Made by a program: the position numbers and the translations under genes
Part shown: one piece after another, positions 16,658 through 26,326 of the stretch
Layout of the letters: the number at the start of each line of letters is the position of its first letter
Position numbering within the stretch: position 1 is the first letter of the stretch
The notes under the pieces: generated by a model
What the model was told of the DNA's origin: nothing
Databases searched by the model: none
What the model saw: only the letters and a program-made list of their open reading frames with translations
DNA from: Mucilaginibacter straminoryzae
GTDB lineage: Bacteria; Bacteroidota; Bacteroidia; Sphingobacteriales; Sphingobacteriaceae
NCBI RefSeq assembly: GCF_022953055.1
Contig: NZ_JALJEJ010000005.1
Coordinates: forward strand, 1 to 64,000
Direction: 5' to 3'
Length of the DNA stretch: 64,000 bases

Positions 16658-18519
16658 GTACTTATTTATCAGGAGAAAGTTTAGGTCACTCCTATCATGA
16701 CCGTTGGTTATTCCGCAACCTTACCATAGGAATTAATAAAGGCAGACGCGTTGCATTAGTAGGTGTAAACGGGGCTGGCAAGTCTACCTTATTAAAGATT
16801 TTATCAGAGCAGTTGGCGCCTACAGAAGGTAAGGTAGTGCATGCACGTGACGTAAGGATTGGCTATCTTGACCAGGACCCGAAGTTTGAAAAAGATTACA
16901 CCATCAGCGACTTTATCTTTAATGCAGATAACCAGCAGCAGCAACTCATCCGTCAGTATGAAGAGTTAATGGATACCGACCCCGATAACGAGGACGCCAT
17001 TAATAAACTGGCCGAAGAACTGAGCAACGCTGATGCGTGGGCTTATGAATACCAAATCAAGACCATCCTTGGCCGACTGGATATTCATCACTTAAGCCAG
17101 CGGATAGATACCTTATCCGGCGGACAGAAAAAACGACTGGCTTTGGCTGCGCTATTAATTGCCGAACCGGATGTGTACGTGATTGACGAGCCTACCAACC
17201 ACTTAGATATTGACACCATTGAATGGCTTGAAAAACTTTTGACCGAAGGTGGCAAAACCATAGTGATGGTAACGCACGACCGTTATTTTCTGGATAATGT
17301 ATGCAACGAAATTATCGAGTTAGATAATGGTAAGATATTCTCGTACCAGGGTAACTACCAATATTTCTTAGAAAAGAAAGCTGAGCGCGAAGCAACCGAT
17401 GCGGCTCAATTCGCTAAGAATAGTAACCTGTTGAAGAAAGAGCTGGAATGGATGCGCAGGCAGCCGCAAGCCCGTGGTACAAAATCTAAAGCACGGATTG
17501 ATGCCTTTTATGACCTGGAAGAAAAAACCAAGAACGGCGGACCAAAAGATAAGGTTCAGCTAAGTATGAAGACTTCCCGCCAGGGGAACAAGATTATGGA
17601 ATTGCATCACCTGGGAAAAGTATTCCAGGGACGTAAAGTGATTGATGAGTTTGATTACGTTTTCAAAAAAGGTGACCGTATTGGTATTGCCGGTAAAAAC
17701 GGCAGTGGCAAGTCTACCCTATTGAACCTGATCACCCAAAATATTAATCCAGATACCGGTGAAGTAATTAAAGGTGAAACTACGGTAATAGGGTACTATC
17801 ACCAGCAGGGAATTACTTTTAAAGAAGACGAAAGGGTAATTGATATTGTTAAAAGCGTGGCAGATTATATCCCAATGGCAGATGGAAAAACCATCACCGC
17901 CTCTCAGCTTTTAACCCAATTCTTGTTTCCTCCTAATAAACAGCATGGCTTTGTTACCAATTTGAGCGGTGGCGAGAAGAAACGTTTACAATTAATGCGC
18001 ATCCTGATGAAGAACCCAAACTTCTTAATCCTGGATGAGCCTACTAACGATTTGGACATCGATACGTTGAATGTTCTTGAAGACTTCCTGATGAATTATA
18101 CAGGCGTACTACTATTAGTATCTCACGACCGTTATTTATTGGATAAATTAGTAGAACAGTTATTTATTTTAGATGGCAGTGGTTCGGTAAATATTTATAA
18201 TGGCAACTATTCATCTTTCCGCTTAGAACAAGATGAAGCGAAAACGCAGAGTAAAGCGCAAGCAATACAACCTACCGCTACCCCTGTTAAAAAACCAGAA
18301 GTAAAATCCAAGTTATCCTTTAAGGAGACTAAAGAACTGCAAGACCTGGAAAAAGAAATCGCTAATATCGAAAATGAAATAAAAGCGCTTGCTATAACGT
18401 TAAATTCGGGAAGCTTGGATCATATTCAATTAGCGGAAACATCAAAGAAAATAGAGGATTTAACAGCGTTATTGGATGAGAAATCATTCCGCTGGTTAGA
18501 ACTATCTGAAAAGCAATAA
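16654..18519 (+). CDS. ABC-F family ATPase (Uup type)
   Basis: 621 residues, starting with GTG at 16654. Two ATP cassettes are present: Walker A GVNGAGKS and GKNGSGKS, signatures LSGGQKKR and LSGGEKKR, Walker B VIDEPTNHLD and ILDEPTNDLD. An inter-domain linker and a C-terminal coiled coil of about 90 residues complete the Uup layout. There are no membrane helices. ABC-F proteins act on ribosomes or on DNA intermediates (Uup), not in transport. It sits between an SDR and a small membrane protein in a plus-strand cluster. Confidence 0.9.
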   Translation: MSTYLSGESLGHSYHDRWLFRNLTIGINKGRRVALVGVNGAGKSTLLKILSEQLAPTEGKVVHARDVRIGYLDQDPKFEKDYTISDFIFNADNQQQQLIRQYEELMDTDPDNEDAINKLAEELSNADAWAYEYQIKTILGRLDIHHLSQRIDTLSGGQKKRLALAALLIAEPDVYVIDEPTNHLDIDTIEWLEKLLTEGGKTIVMVTHDRYFLDNVCNEIIELDNGKIFSYQGNYQYFLEKKAEREATDAAQFAKNSNLLKKELEWMRRQPQARGTKSKARIDAFYDLEEKTKNGGPKDKVQLSMKTSRQGNKIMELHHLGKVFQGRKVIDEFDYVFKKGDRIGIAGKNGSGKSTLLNLITQNINPDTGEVIKGETTVIGYYHQQGITFKEDERVIDIVKSVADYIPMADGKTITASQLLTQFLFPPNKQHGFVTNLSGGEKKRLQLMRILMKNPNFLILDEPTNDLDIDTLNVLEDFLMNYTGVLLLVSHDRYLLDKLVEQLFILDGSGSVNIYNGNYSSFRLEQDEAKTQSKAQAIQPTATPVKKPEVKSKLSFKETKELQDLEKEIANIENEIKALAITLNSGSLDHIQLAETSKKIEDLTALLDEKSFRWLELSEKQ

Positions 18520-18522
18520 ACC

Positions 18523-18777
18523 ATGAAGTTATCTGATATTTTAGCCTCTTTAGGCGTTATTATCCTCTTAATCGCCTTCCTGCTTAATTTATATAAAAAA
18601 CTGGACGCAAATAGCAGAGCTTATACCTTTATGAATTTCTTTGGGGCAGCTTTATGTTGTATATCTTCTATACTCATCAGGTTCTACCCTTTCATTATTC
18701 TGGAAGCGGTTTGGGCTTCGTTCGCATTAGTGTCATTATTCAAAGTTCCACGTGGAACATCTTCTGATAAAAAGTAA
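18523..18777 (+). CDS. Small membrane protein, CBU_0592-like
   Basis: 84 residues with three hydrophobic helices: a first helix (ILASLGVIILLIAFLLNLY), a second (FFGAALCCISSILI) and a third (IILEAVWASFALVSLF). It resembles CBU_0592-type membrane proteins of unknown function. It begins 4 bases after the ABC-F stop. Its last codons (VPRGT) are encoded by one of two parS-like palindromes (18745-18758), so the protein end and the DNA site share sequence. Confidence 0.75.
   Translation: MKLSDILASLGVIILLIAFLLNLYKKLDANSRAYTFMNFFGAALCCISSILIRFYPFIILEAVWASFALVSLFKVPRGTSSDKK
18745..18758. promoter_or_regulatory. parS-like palindrome, copy 1 (inside coding sequence)
   Basis: GTTCCACGTGGAAC is a perfect 14-base palindrome matching the conserved ParB-binding parS core. 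It lies in the last codons of the small membrane protein. An identical copy with the same ATC right flank lies 43 bases downstream. Confidence 0.75.
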
Positions 18778-18782
18778 TTTTG
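18775..18782 (+). promoter_or_regulatory. -7 promoter element of mnmG between the two parS-like sites
   Basis: TAATTTTG fits TAnnTTTG; predicted transcript start is about 18786, 25 bases before the mnmG ATG. It lies between the two palindromes, so a protein bound there could affect mnmG transcription. Confidence 0.45.
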
Positions 18783-18787
18783 TAATT

Positions 18788-18801
18788 GTTCCACGTGGAA
18801 C
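18788..18801. promoter_or_regulatory. parS-like palindrome, copy 2 (mnmG leader)
   Basis: A second perfect GTTCCACGTGGAAC, followed by ATC as in copy 1, 9 bases before the mnmG start codon. parS sites cluster near the replication origin, and mnmG (gidA) is often an origin neighbour. Confidence 0.75.
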
Positions 18802-18810
18802 ATCAATACT

Positions 18811-20673
18811 ATGTTTAAGAAATACGATGTAATTGTAGTAGGCGCAGGCCATGCAGGTTGCGAAGCAGCAGCAGCAGCGGCTAATATGGGTTCGTCTGTT
18901 TTATTGGTTACCATGAACATGGGAACTATTGCGCAGATGAGCTGTAATCCTGCTATGGGCGGTGTGGCCAAAGGCCAAATTGTGCGAGAGATAGATGCTT
19001 TGGGTGGATACTCTGGTATTATTGCTGATAAAACAACTATCCAGTTCCGCATGCTTAACCTTTCTAAAGGGCCTGCTATGTGGAGCCCCCGCGCACAAAA
19101 CGACCGGTTGCGTTTTGCAGAAGAGTGGCGCTTGATGTTAGAAAGCACGCCTAATGTAGACTTTTGGCAGGATATGGTTAGCGGCCTGATTGTAAAAGGT
19201 GATAAAGTTTGTGGCGTTAAAACATCTATAGGTGTTGAAATAGAAGCTGAGGCTGTTGTGTTAACCAACGGTACTTTCTTAAACGGAACCATCCATATTG
19301 GCGAAAAGCGCTTCGGTGGTGGCCGTACCGGCGAGAAAGCCGCAACCGGTTTAACCGAACAATTAGTAGAATTAGGTTTTGAAGCTGGCCGAATGAAAAC
19401 CGGTACTCCACCCAGGGTGGACGGCCGTAGCTTGAATTACGGAGTAATGGAAGAACAATGGGGAGATGAAAACCCTGGCCGTTTTTCTTATACAGATATA
19501 GAGCGCCCTACGCGCCAACGCTGCTGCTGGATCACCTATACCAACGCTGAAGTACATGAAACCTTGAAAGAAGGTTTTGAAAAATCGCCAATGTTTACCG
19601 GCAGGATTAAAGGTTTAGGTCCGCGTTATTGCCCGTCTATAGAAGACAAAATCAACCGTTTTGCCGAACGTGAACGCCATCAGATATTCGTGGAACCCGA
19701 AGGTTTTGATACAGTAGAAATCTACGTAAATGGCTTCTCCACTTCTTTACCAGAGGATGTTCAGTACCGGGCGCTAACTAAAATACCAGGTTTCGAAAAG
19801 GCTAAAATGTTCAGGCCCGGGTATGCCATAGAGTATGATTACTTCCCCCCTATGCAGTTAGATTCTACCCTGGAAACGAAGTTGATCAAAAACTTATTCT
19901 TCGCCGGACAGATCAATGGAACTACAGGTTACGAGGAAGCCGCATCACAAGGGCTAATCGCAGGTATCAACGCGCACCAAAAAGTACATGATCAGCACGA
20001 AGTAATACTGAAAAGATCTGAGTCTTACATTGGAGTTTTGATAGACGACCTGGTAACAAAAGGTACCGAAGAACCTTACCGGATGTTTACTTCACGGGCA
20101 GAACACCGCTTGTTATTACGCCAGGATAATGCCGATGTAAGGCTAAGTCCGCTTGGTCACGAGTTAGGTTTGATCAGCGAAGAGCGTTTGCAAAAGGTAA
20201 AAGATAAGATAGAGAATTCTGATAAGATTGTGGCATTCACCAAAAGCAAATCTATAGAGCCTGCTGCAGTGAATGGCTTATTAGAAGAGCTTGGTACAAG
20301 TGCCTTAAATCAAAATGTGAAATTGTTTAGCCTGATCTCACGCCCGCAAGTGAGCATTAATGATTTGATTAAAGCAGATAGCAACTTAGGCAGCTTACTT
20401 TCTGAATACGATAAAGAAACTATTGAGCAGGCAGAGATAAAAATTAAATACGAAAGCTATTTTGAAAAGGAGCTTGAGATTGTAGAGAAAATGAAGAAGA
20501 TGGAAAACAACGAAATTAATCCCGACTTCAATTATCACAACCTGGTATCACTATCAAAAGAAGCGCGAGAAAAATTGATGAAGGTAAAACCCCGTACGTT
20601 AGGGCAAGCATCACGTATTTCGGGGGTGTCCCCTTCTGATATTTCTGTTCTAATGGTCCATTTATCGAGATAA
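18811..20673 (+). CDS. mnmG: tRNA uridine-5-carboxymethylaminomethyl modification enzyme MnmG (GidA)
   Basis: 620 residues, the normal length. The FAD motif [12 protein letters not shown] is at the N-terminus. The family sequences [31 protein letters not shown] and the C-terminal helical region ([16 protein letters not shown]) are all present. With MnmE it builds cmnm5U at position 34 of tRNAs decoding split boxes, in the cytoplasm. No mnmE, rsmG, parA or parB is next to it here. Two parS-like palindromes and a -7 element lie in its upstream region. Confidence 0.97.
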   Translation: MFKKYDVIVVGAGHAGCEAAAAAANMGSSVLLVTMNMGTIAQMSCNPAMGGVAKGQIVREIDALGGYSGIIADKTTIQFRMLNLSKGPAMWSPRAQNDRLRFAEEWRLMLESTPNVDFWQDMVSGLIVKGDKVCGVKTSIGVEIEAEAVVLTNGTFLNGTIHIGEKRFGGGRTGEKAATGLTEQLVELGFEAGRMKTGTPPRVDGRSLNYGVMEEQWGDENPGRFSYTDIERPTRQRCCWITYTNAEVHETLKEGFEKSPMFTGRIKGLGPRYCPSIEDKINRFAERERHQIFVEPEGFDTVEIYVNGFSTSLPEDVQYRALTKIPGFEKAKMFRPGYAIEYDYFPPMQLDSTLETKLIKNLFFAGQINGTTGYEEAASQGLIAGINAHQKVHDQHEVILKRSESYIGVLIDDLVTKGTEEPYRMFTSRAEHRLLLRQDNADVRLSPLGHELGLISEERLQKVKDKIENSDKIVAFTKSKSIEPAAVNGLLEELGTSALNQNVKLFSLISRPQVSINDLIKADSNLGSLLSEYDKETIEQAEIKIKYESYFEKELEIVEKMKKMENNEINPDFNYHNLVSLSKEAREKLMKVKPRTLGQASRISGVSPSDISVLMVHLSR

Positions 20674-20786
20674 TAATCTAAATAGCTGAAAATTAATAAC
20701 TTATAAAATATCCGATTTAAGACATTATTTTAAAAATTTAATATCCTGAATCATAAAAAGAGTAAAATAGCTTATACAGCCTAAAA

Positions 20787-22430
20787 ATGCCCTCAAATAA
20801 AAAATCACGCTTTTTTGCCATTTCGTTCATCGCATTTTTTACGATGTTGATCGTTTTTGGCTGTGCAAGTATCAGAAGACCGATGGGAGGTCCGCGCGAT
20901 CACACGCCACCAAAGTTATTGTCGGCGACCCCGCCAAACATGACTCGGAACTTTAATGCGAAAAAAGTGGAGATGCAGTTTGACGAATATTTTAAACTGA
21001 ATAACCAATACCAGGAGATCAGCATCAGCCCGACCCAGGAACGTTTACCTGAATTTAAGATCAGCAGTAAAAAACTGATCATCGATTTTAAAGACAGCCT
21101 GCAGAAGAACACTACATATGTGATCAACTTCGGTAAATCAATACAGGACGTAAACGAGAGTAACATTCTCAAAAATTTTACTTACGTATTTTCCACCGGC
21201 CCGCATATCGATTCACTTTCTGTAAGCGGTTCCGTCACCAACACAGAAACCCAGGAAAAGGAAAAAGATGCAACCGTTATGCTGTTCCCCCTAAAACAGG
21301 ATACAGCCTTCTTTGGGAAAAAGAAACCGATGATCTTTACCACGACAGATTCATCTGGTAATTTTAGCTTAGGAAACCTTCACGATGGCGACTATCGCAT
21401 CTATGCTTTGAAAGAGCCTTCTCCGGACCGAATCTATAACAGTGATAAAGAACTGATCGCTTTTTCAAAGGATCCGATACACTTAACAAAAGATACGTCT
21501 GGTATAAGTTTAAGATTATTTAAACAGGTACCTGATAAATTCCGGATTGCTGAGAAGCGTTTCGACCAGGATGGTAAGCTGTTATTTGTTTTCAACCGGC
21601 CACTGAAAGATCCATCCGTTAAGATCACCTACCCCCCTAACCTGGATGATCAAAAAATTGTAGACTTCTCAAAAAATAAAGATACTGCTTTGGTCTACAT
21701 GCGCAACATGGATTTTGATTCTATCCGTGTGGCTTTCGCCGAACAGCAAAAACCTTTAGATACTACTTATTTAAGAAAAGGACGAAAAGAAACCTTTACC
21801 AGGGCCATTGCTTTCCGGTACAATTTAGACCAGGACAACAGGTTAAAACCCGGCAACGATTTACAGCTAACTTCTAACCTGCCGATTGAAACTTTTGAGC
21901 AGTCCTTAATAGTATTGGCAGAAGATTCCACCCAGGCTACTTTCATTATTCAGAAAGATCCGAATAATCCGAAACTATTCAAGCTAAAGTCGCGCTGGAA
22001 ACAGGATGCCATTTACACATTGACAATCAATGATAACGCCTTCACCGATATTTACGGCGATAAGAGCAAGAAAACGATCAAGAAATTTCAGCTAAACAAA
22101 CCGGAAAACTACGGTACGTTGAGTATTAAGTTGAATGTACCTGATACCAGTAAGGCTTATATTGCAGAGGTGATCAACCAATCTAAGAGCATTGTTAAAA
22201 CGCAACTATTTAGTAAAAACTCCACGCTTATCATGAAAGACTTCCCGACCGGAAAGTACCGGATACGTATTATTTATGATGCTAACCGGAACGGGATATG
22301 GGATAGCGGTAACGTTAAAAAAGCCTTACAGCCAGAAAATATCTGGTTATATAATAAAGATATCAGCCTGCGAGCAAACTGGGATACAGAAGAAACGGTA
22401 GATATCCCGAGAGAACCGGTTACACCTTAA
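20787..22430 (+). CDS. Ig-like domain lipoprotein (Bacteroidota type)
   Basis: 547 residues with a lipoprotein signal (FFTMLIVFGC, lipidated Cys at about 26) and the family start ASIRRPMGGPRDHTPPKLL. A bacterial Ig-like domain (SbsA Ig-like) follows at about 40-140, then beta-rich regions including a carnitine-like prealbumin fold (GNFSLGNLHDGDYRIYAL). Such proteins are anchored in the outer or inner membrane with unknown function. Its 3' end overlaps the convergent gamma carbonic anhydrase gene by 11 bases. Confidence 0.82.
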   Translation: MPSNKKSRFFAISFIAFFTMLIVFGCASIRRPMGGPRDHTPPKLLSATPPNMTRNFNAKKVEMQFDEYFKLNNQYQEISISPTQERLPEFKISSKKLIIDFKDSLQKNTTYVINFGKSIQDVNESNILKNFTYVFSTGPHIDSLSVSGSVTNTETQEKEKDATVMLFPLKQDTAFFGKKKPMIFTTTDSSGNFSLGNLHDGDYRIYALKEPSPDRIYNSDKELIAFSKDPIHLTKDTSGISLRLFKQVPDKFRIAEKRFDQDGKLLFVFNRPLKDPSVKITYPPNLDDQKIVDFSKNKDTALVYMRNMDFDSIRVAFAEQQKPLDTTYLRKGRKETFTRAIAFRYNLDQDNRLKPGNDLQLTSNLPIETFEQSLIVLAEDSTQATFIIQKDPNNPKLFKLKSRWKQDAIYTLTINDNAFTDIYGDKSKKTIKKFQLNKPENYGTLSIKLNVPDTSKAYIAEVINQSKSIVKTQLFSKNSTLIMKDFPTGKYRIRIIYDANRNGIWDSGNVKKALQPENIWLYNKDISLRANWDTEETVDIPREPVTP

Positions 22431-22932
22431 ACCAGCTGGAGTACATGATATAATTATCCGGCAATTTATCTAACAAAGCCCTTTGCTCATCAGTAAGGGG
22501 CTTTATTTTTTTTGCCGGCGTACCGGCATATAGGTAACCGGATTCGCACCGTGTATTTTCCAACACAACCGATCCTGCACCAATAATTACGTATTCTTCT
22601 ACTACTGCATGGTCCATCACGATAGCACCCATACCTATTAACGTATGATCCTGAAGGGTGCAGCCATGTACAATGGCATTATGCCCGATAGAAACATAGT
22701 TACCTATATTGGTTGGTGCGCGCTGATAAGTAGCATGAATAACAGCGCCATCCTGGATGTTGGTATTGTTGCCAACTTTAATGTAATCTACATCTCCGCG
22801 GACTATGGCATTAAACCAAACCGAACAATTATCACCCATCTCTACATCACCTACAATGGTACAGTTTTCGGCGATAAAGCAATCTTTACCCCAAACAGGG
22901 CTTTTATCTTTTACGGGCAGGATGACAGGCAT
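22420..22932 (-). CDS. Gamma carbonic anhydrase family protein
   Basis: 170 residues from the ATG at 22932; the longer frame adds 13 unlikely residues. Left-handed beta-helix hexapeptide repeats run through the chain (IVGDVEMG, IVRGDVDYI, VSIGHNAIV). The three zinc-ligand His positions are visible: H66, H84 and H89. Members hydrate CO2 reversibly, or act as acyltransferase-like proteins (YrdA/PaaY). The gene overlaps the convergent lipoprotein gene by 11 bases. Confidence 0.88.
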   Translation of the reverse strand: MPVILPVKDKSPVWGKDCFIAENCTIVGDVEMGDNCSVWFNAIVRGDVDYIKVGNNTNIQDGAVIHATYQRAPTNIGNYVSIGHNAIVHGCTLQDHTLIGMGAIVMDHAVVEEYVIIGAGSVVLENTRCESGYLYAGTPAKKIKPLTDEQRALLDKLPDNYIMYSSWFKV

Positions 22933-23042
22933 ATATTTTAAGTTACGTGTTTTGAGTTGCGAGTTTCGCAATTACCAAAAATAGTTTTTACTTTTATAAA
23001 AAACAGGGGAACCGGTAACTGGCCACCCGAAACTAAATCTAA

Positions 23043-23115
23043 GCGGAAATAGCTCAGTCGGTAGAGCATCAGTTTCCCAAACTGAAGGCCGCGGGTTCGA
23101 ATCCCGTTTTCCGCT
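23043..23115 (+). tRNA. tRNA-Gly (anticodon CCC)
   Basis: The acceptor GCGGAAA pairs with TTTCCGC, with discriminator T. The D arm is AGCTCAGTCGGTAGAGC, and the anticodon stem TCAGT/ACTGA encloses TTCCCAA, giving CCC at 34-36. The T arm contains GGGTTCGAATCCC. CCA is not encoded. A TACTTTTA element at 22989-22996 is a possible promoter. Confidence 0.93.
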
Positions 23116-23150
23116 CATTCCATATATAAATTTAAGTCATTTCGAAGAAT

Positions 23151-23244
23151 GTCATCCTGAGCTTGTCGAAGGATTTTTTCGGCACCTTAAAGGACAATTT
23201 AAAACCAAATATCCTGAATAACCCTTCGACAAGCTCAGGGTGAC
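23151..23244. repeat. REP-like inverted repeat
   Basis: The left arm (23151-23174, GTCATCCTGAGCTTGTCGAAGGAT) and the right arm (23221-23244) are near-perfect reverse complements with about three mismatches and a 46-base loop. The CTTCGACAAGCTCAGG core is a widespread intergenic repeat in Bacteroidota. It lies between tRNA-Gly and the 3' end of nadB and could act as a terminator or mRNA stabiliser. Confidence 0.75.
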
Positions 23245-23266
23245 ACTGTTAAGGGATAACGTTAAT

Positions 23267-24859
23267 TTAAAAAACCGTATCCTCCAATACTTTAGCATGT
23301 TCCGGGTAATCCGTGGTATAATGTAGTCCCCGGCTTTCTTTACGCAGCATAGCAGATTTTACTACAATATAAGATACCTGGATCAGGTTGCGCAGTTCAC
23401 AAAGTTTCACTGATAACTTGGTTTGTTTATAGAAAGATTCCGTTTCTTCATATAGCAAACCTAAACGGCGCATGGCCCTGTCTAAACGAAAATCAGAACG
23501 GACGATACCAACGTAATCACTCATGATCTTTTGCATCTCGCGGATATTGTGCGTCACCAGGATATCTTCGTTAGAAAGCTGCACACCTTTTTCATCCCAG
23601 TCGGGGATACCTTCGGGGATTGTATTTTGTTCAAAGTCTTTCACGGCATCTTTGTAAATACGATGTGCATAAACCAAAGCTTCCAATAAAGAGTTAGAAG
23701 CCAAACGGTTAGCACCATGTAAGCCTGTTGATGCACATTCGCCGCAGGCATATAACCGCATAATACTGGAACGGCCAACATGATCTACCATAATACCACC
23801 GCACATGTAATGACAAGCCGGTGAAACCGGGATCATGTCTTTCGTCATGTCTAAACCGATATCCAGGCACTTGGCATAAATGTTAGGGAAATGACTTAAA
23901 ATATCAGCCTTCTTCCTGTGACGAACGTCGAGATAAACAAAATCTTCACCAGACTTCTTCATTTCCGAGTCGATAGCCCGGGCAACAATATCACGCGGTG
24001 CCAAAGACTTCCTTGGATCATAATCCTGCATAAATTCCGTTCCATCGTGCCGTTTTAAAATTCCGCCGAAACCACGTACCGCTTCAGAGATCAGGAAAGA
24101 AGGATATTCACCCGGATTATATAAAGCTGTCGGGTGGAACTGGATGAACTCCATATTCCGCACCTTGCCTTTCGCACGGTAAACCATGGCCACGCCATCG
24201 CCGGTAGCAATGGTTGGGTTAGTAGTAATAGAATAAATATGCCCTGCACCCCCTGAGGCCATTACCGTAACCTTAGATAAAATCTTATCCACAATACCGG
24301 TCTCACTGTTTAAAGCATAAATACCGTAGCAAGTAATGTCAGTGGTAGACTTATCCACAAATTCACCTAAATGGTGTTGAGTAATCAGGTCTACCGCAAA
24401 ATAATGCGTCAGCATTTCAATATTTGGATGGTTCTGAATCTGTTCCAACAACGCCCGCTCGATCTCAAAACCGGTAATATCCTTATAATGGAGTACCCTG
24501 AACTCTGAATGTCCACCCTCTTTAGCCAGGTCGAACAGCCCATCATTGGTCTTATCGAAATTGGTTCCGTAATCAATAATCTCACGAATCCTTGCCGGTC
24601 CTTCTTTCACCACGTTCTCCACAACAGTGCGGTCACAAAGGCCATCGCCGGCAATCAGGGTGTCTTCTATGTGTTTTTCAAAAGAATCCTCTTTTTTATC
24701 CACAACTACAGCAACACCTCCCTGGGCATATTTTGTGTTAGATTCATCGGCGCTGGCTTTCGTAACTATCAGAACCTTACCATGTTTTGCCGCTTTCAGC
24801 GCGAAACTTAATCCGGCGATACCAGAACCCACCACCAGGAAATCCACATTTTTTGTCAT
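23267..24859 (-). CDS. nadB: L-aspartate oxidase
   Basis: 530 residues, the normal length. The FAD motif VVGSGIAGLSFALKAA opens the protein. It has the ARGGVAVV-like segment (KYAQGGVAVV) and the flavoprotein motifs HPTALY and ANRLASNSLLEAL near the middle. It oxidises aspartate to iminoaspartate, the first step of NAD synthesis in the cytoplasm. The partner enzyme NadA is encoded divergently 410 bases away. Confidence 0.96.
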   Translation of the reverse strand: MTKNVDFLVVGSGIAGLSFALKAAKHGKVLIVTKASADESNTKYAQGGVAVVVDKKEDSFEKHIEDTLIAGDGLCDRTVVENVVKEGPARIREIIDYGTNFDKTNDGLFDLAKEGGHSEFRVLHYKDITGFEIERALLEQIQNHPNIEMLTHYFAVDLITQHHLGEFVDKSTTDITCYGIYALNSETGIVDKILSKVTVMASGGAGHIYSITTNPTIATGDGVAMVYRAKGKVRNMEFIQFHPTALYNPGEYPSFLISEAVRGFGGILKRHDGTEFMQDYDPRKSLAPRDIVARAIDSEMKKSGEDFVYLDVRHRKKADILSHFPNIYAKCLDIGLDMTKDMIPVSPACHYMCGGIMVDHVGRSSIMRLYACGECASTGLHGANRLASNSLLEALVYAHRIYKDAVKDFEQNTIPEGIPDWDEKGVQLSNEDILVTHNIREMQKIMSDYVGIVRSDFRLDRAMRRLGLLYEETESFYKQTKLSVKLCELRNLIQVSYIVVKSAMLRKESRGLHYTTDYPEHAKVLEDTVF

Positions 24860-25269
24860 AAATCAATAAATAGATGTGTAAAAATAGTACTTGTGTTAAT
24901 AAGCCCTTTAAAACGTGTTACTTTTGCGTAAGTAAAATTCTAATAAATTCTTTGAGCGTTAATAACTCGCGTTCGAGCTTCCAAAAGAGGTAATTTATCA
25001 GGAATTTTTCAGGTACTTTTGTCAGTAATTCAACATTTTTAACCTTTATAAACAATTAACAAAATAGGTTTTGATAAAAATTGTTGCGTAATAAAAAGGT
25101 TTTAAAATGAGCACATTAAAGAACTAAAAAGTAAGGTTAAATGTTGATAACATGCTAAAAACTGATTTTTCAAAAAAATTTAAAGTCCAGTTTCCAACAT
25201 TACCAACACCCTAATAAACAATAAGAATTCTATTAATAATATTTTTTGTATTTATTGTACTGTCAACAA
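24860..25269. promoter_or_regulatory. Divergent nadB-nadA intergenic region
   Basis: This 410-base AT-rich region separates two NAD-synthesis genes read in opposite directions. TACTTTTG elements at 24919-24926 and 25014-25021 on the plus strand fit the -7 consensus without a good -33, and could serve nadA. No clear operator palindrome or riboswitch was seen. Confidence 0.35.
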
Positions 25270-26262
25270 ATGGATATCTTCGAAGAAATAAATGTGAAGG
25301 GATATGCCGAGGAATACATCGATCCGACGCTTGATCTTTTCGACGAAATAGAAAAACTGAAGCGTGAAAAAAATGCAGTTATACTGGCACATTATTACCA
25401 GGAAGGAGATATACAGGATATTGCCGATTATATTGGCGATAGCCTGGGCCTGTCACAACAGGCTGCAAAAACCGATGCCGATATTATTGTTTTTGCCGGT
25501 GTGCATTTTATGGCTGAAACAGCTAAGATACTTTCACCAACAAAAAAGGTACTGCTGCCAGATCTGAAAGCCGGATGTTCCCTTGCCGACAGCTGCCCGC
25601 CGCACCTTTTTAAAAAGTTTAAGGAAAACTACCCGGATCACCTGGTAATTACCTATGTAAACTGTACGGCCGAACTAAAAGCGTTAAGCGATATTGTATG
25701 TACCTCCAGTAATGCGGTGCAGATTGTGGAAAGCTTACCTGAAGACCAGAAGATCATCTTTGGACCAGACCGTAACCTTGGACGTTATGTGGCAGAGAAA
25801 ACCGGCCGCGACCTGGTGTTGTGGAACGGTGCTTGTATGGTGCACGAGATCTTTTCGCGCGAGAAGATTACCAAGCTGAAAGAACGCCATCCTGAAGCGA
25901 AGATCTTAGCCCACCCCGAATGTGAAGAACACATCCTTGAACTGGCGGATTATATCGGTTCTACCACCGGTATCCTGAAATATGCGACAAATAGCCCTGC
26001 AAAGGAATTTATTGTGGCTACAGAAGCGGGAATACTGCACCAGATGGAAAAGGACAATCCGGATAAAAAATTTTTTCCGGCTCCGCCGAATAACACCTGT
26101 GCCTGTAACGACTGCCCGCACATGAAACGGAACACCCTGGAAAAACTTTATCTGTGTTTAAAAAATGAAATGCCGGAAATTACCTTGCCAGCAGATATTA
26201 TTGAAAAGGCTGTAAAACCGATAGAGCGTATGCTGGAGATTTCTGCACAACTCGGACTTTAA
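25270..26262 (+). CDS. nadA: Quinolinate synthase
   Basis: 330 residues from the ATG at 25270 (8 further upstream residues from 25246 look like read-through of the leader). NadA condenses iminoaspartate with dihydroxyacetone phosphate using a 4Fe-4S cluster. Cluster-type cysteines are seen at [18 protein letters not shown] and NNTCACNDC; the family start VILAHYYQ and the [10 protein letters not shown] motif are intact. It ends at a bidirectional terminator. Confidence 0.96.
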   Translation: MDIFEEINVKGYAEEYIDPTLDLFDEIEKLKREKNAVILAHYYQEGDIQDIADYIGDSLGLSQQAAKTDADIIVFAGVHFMAETAKILSPTKKVLLPDLKAGCSLADSCPPHLFKKFKENYPDHLVITYVNCTAELKALSDIVCTSSNAVQIVESLPEDQKIIFGPDRNLGRYVAEKTGRDLVLWNGACMVHEIFSREKITKLKERHPEAKILAHPECEEHILELADYIGSTTGILKYATNSPAKEFIVATEAGILHQMEKDNPDKKFFPAPPNNTCACNDCPHMKRNTLEKLYLCLKNEMPEITLPADIIEKAVKPIERMLEISAQLGL

Positions 26263-26290
26263 AAAAATTTTCCGGCTTCGCCGGTATAGC

Positions 26291-26316
26291 AAAAAGCCAC
26301 CGTCAGGTGGCTTTTT
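26291..26316. terminator. Bidirectional terminator between nadA and the secreted protein
   Basis: AAAAAGCCACC and GGTGGCTTTTT form a perfect 11-base stem with a 4-base loop, with poly-A and poly-T ends. It serves both convergent genes. Confidence 0.9.
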
Positions 26317-26326
26317 ATGTGTATGC

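Noticed and set aside
18684..19292. Long minus-strand open frame over the small membrane gene and mnmG
   Set aside because: It is antisense to two well supported genes, has low-complexity Ala/Thr/Pro-rich content and no family match. It exists because of codon bias of mnmG.
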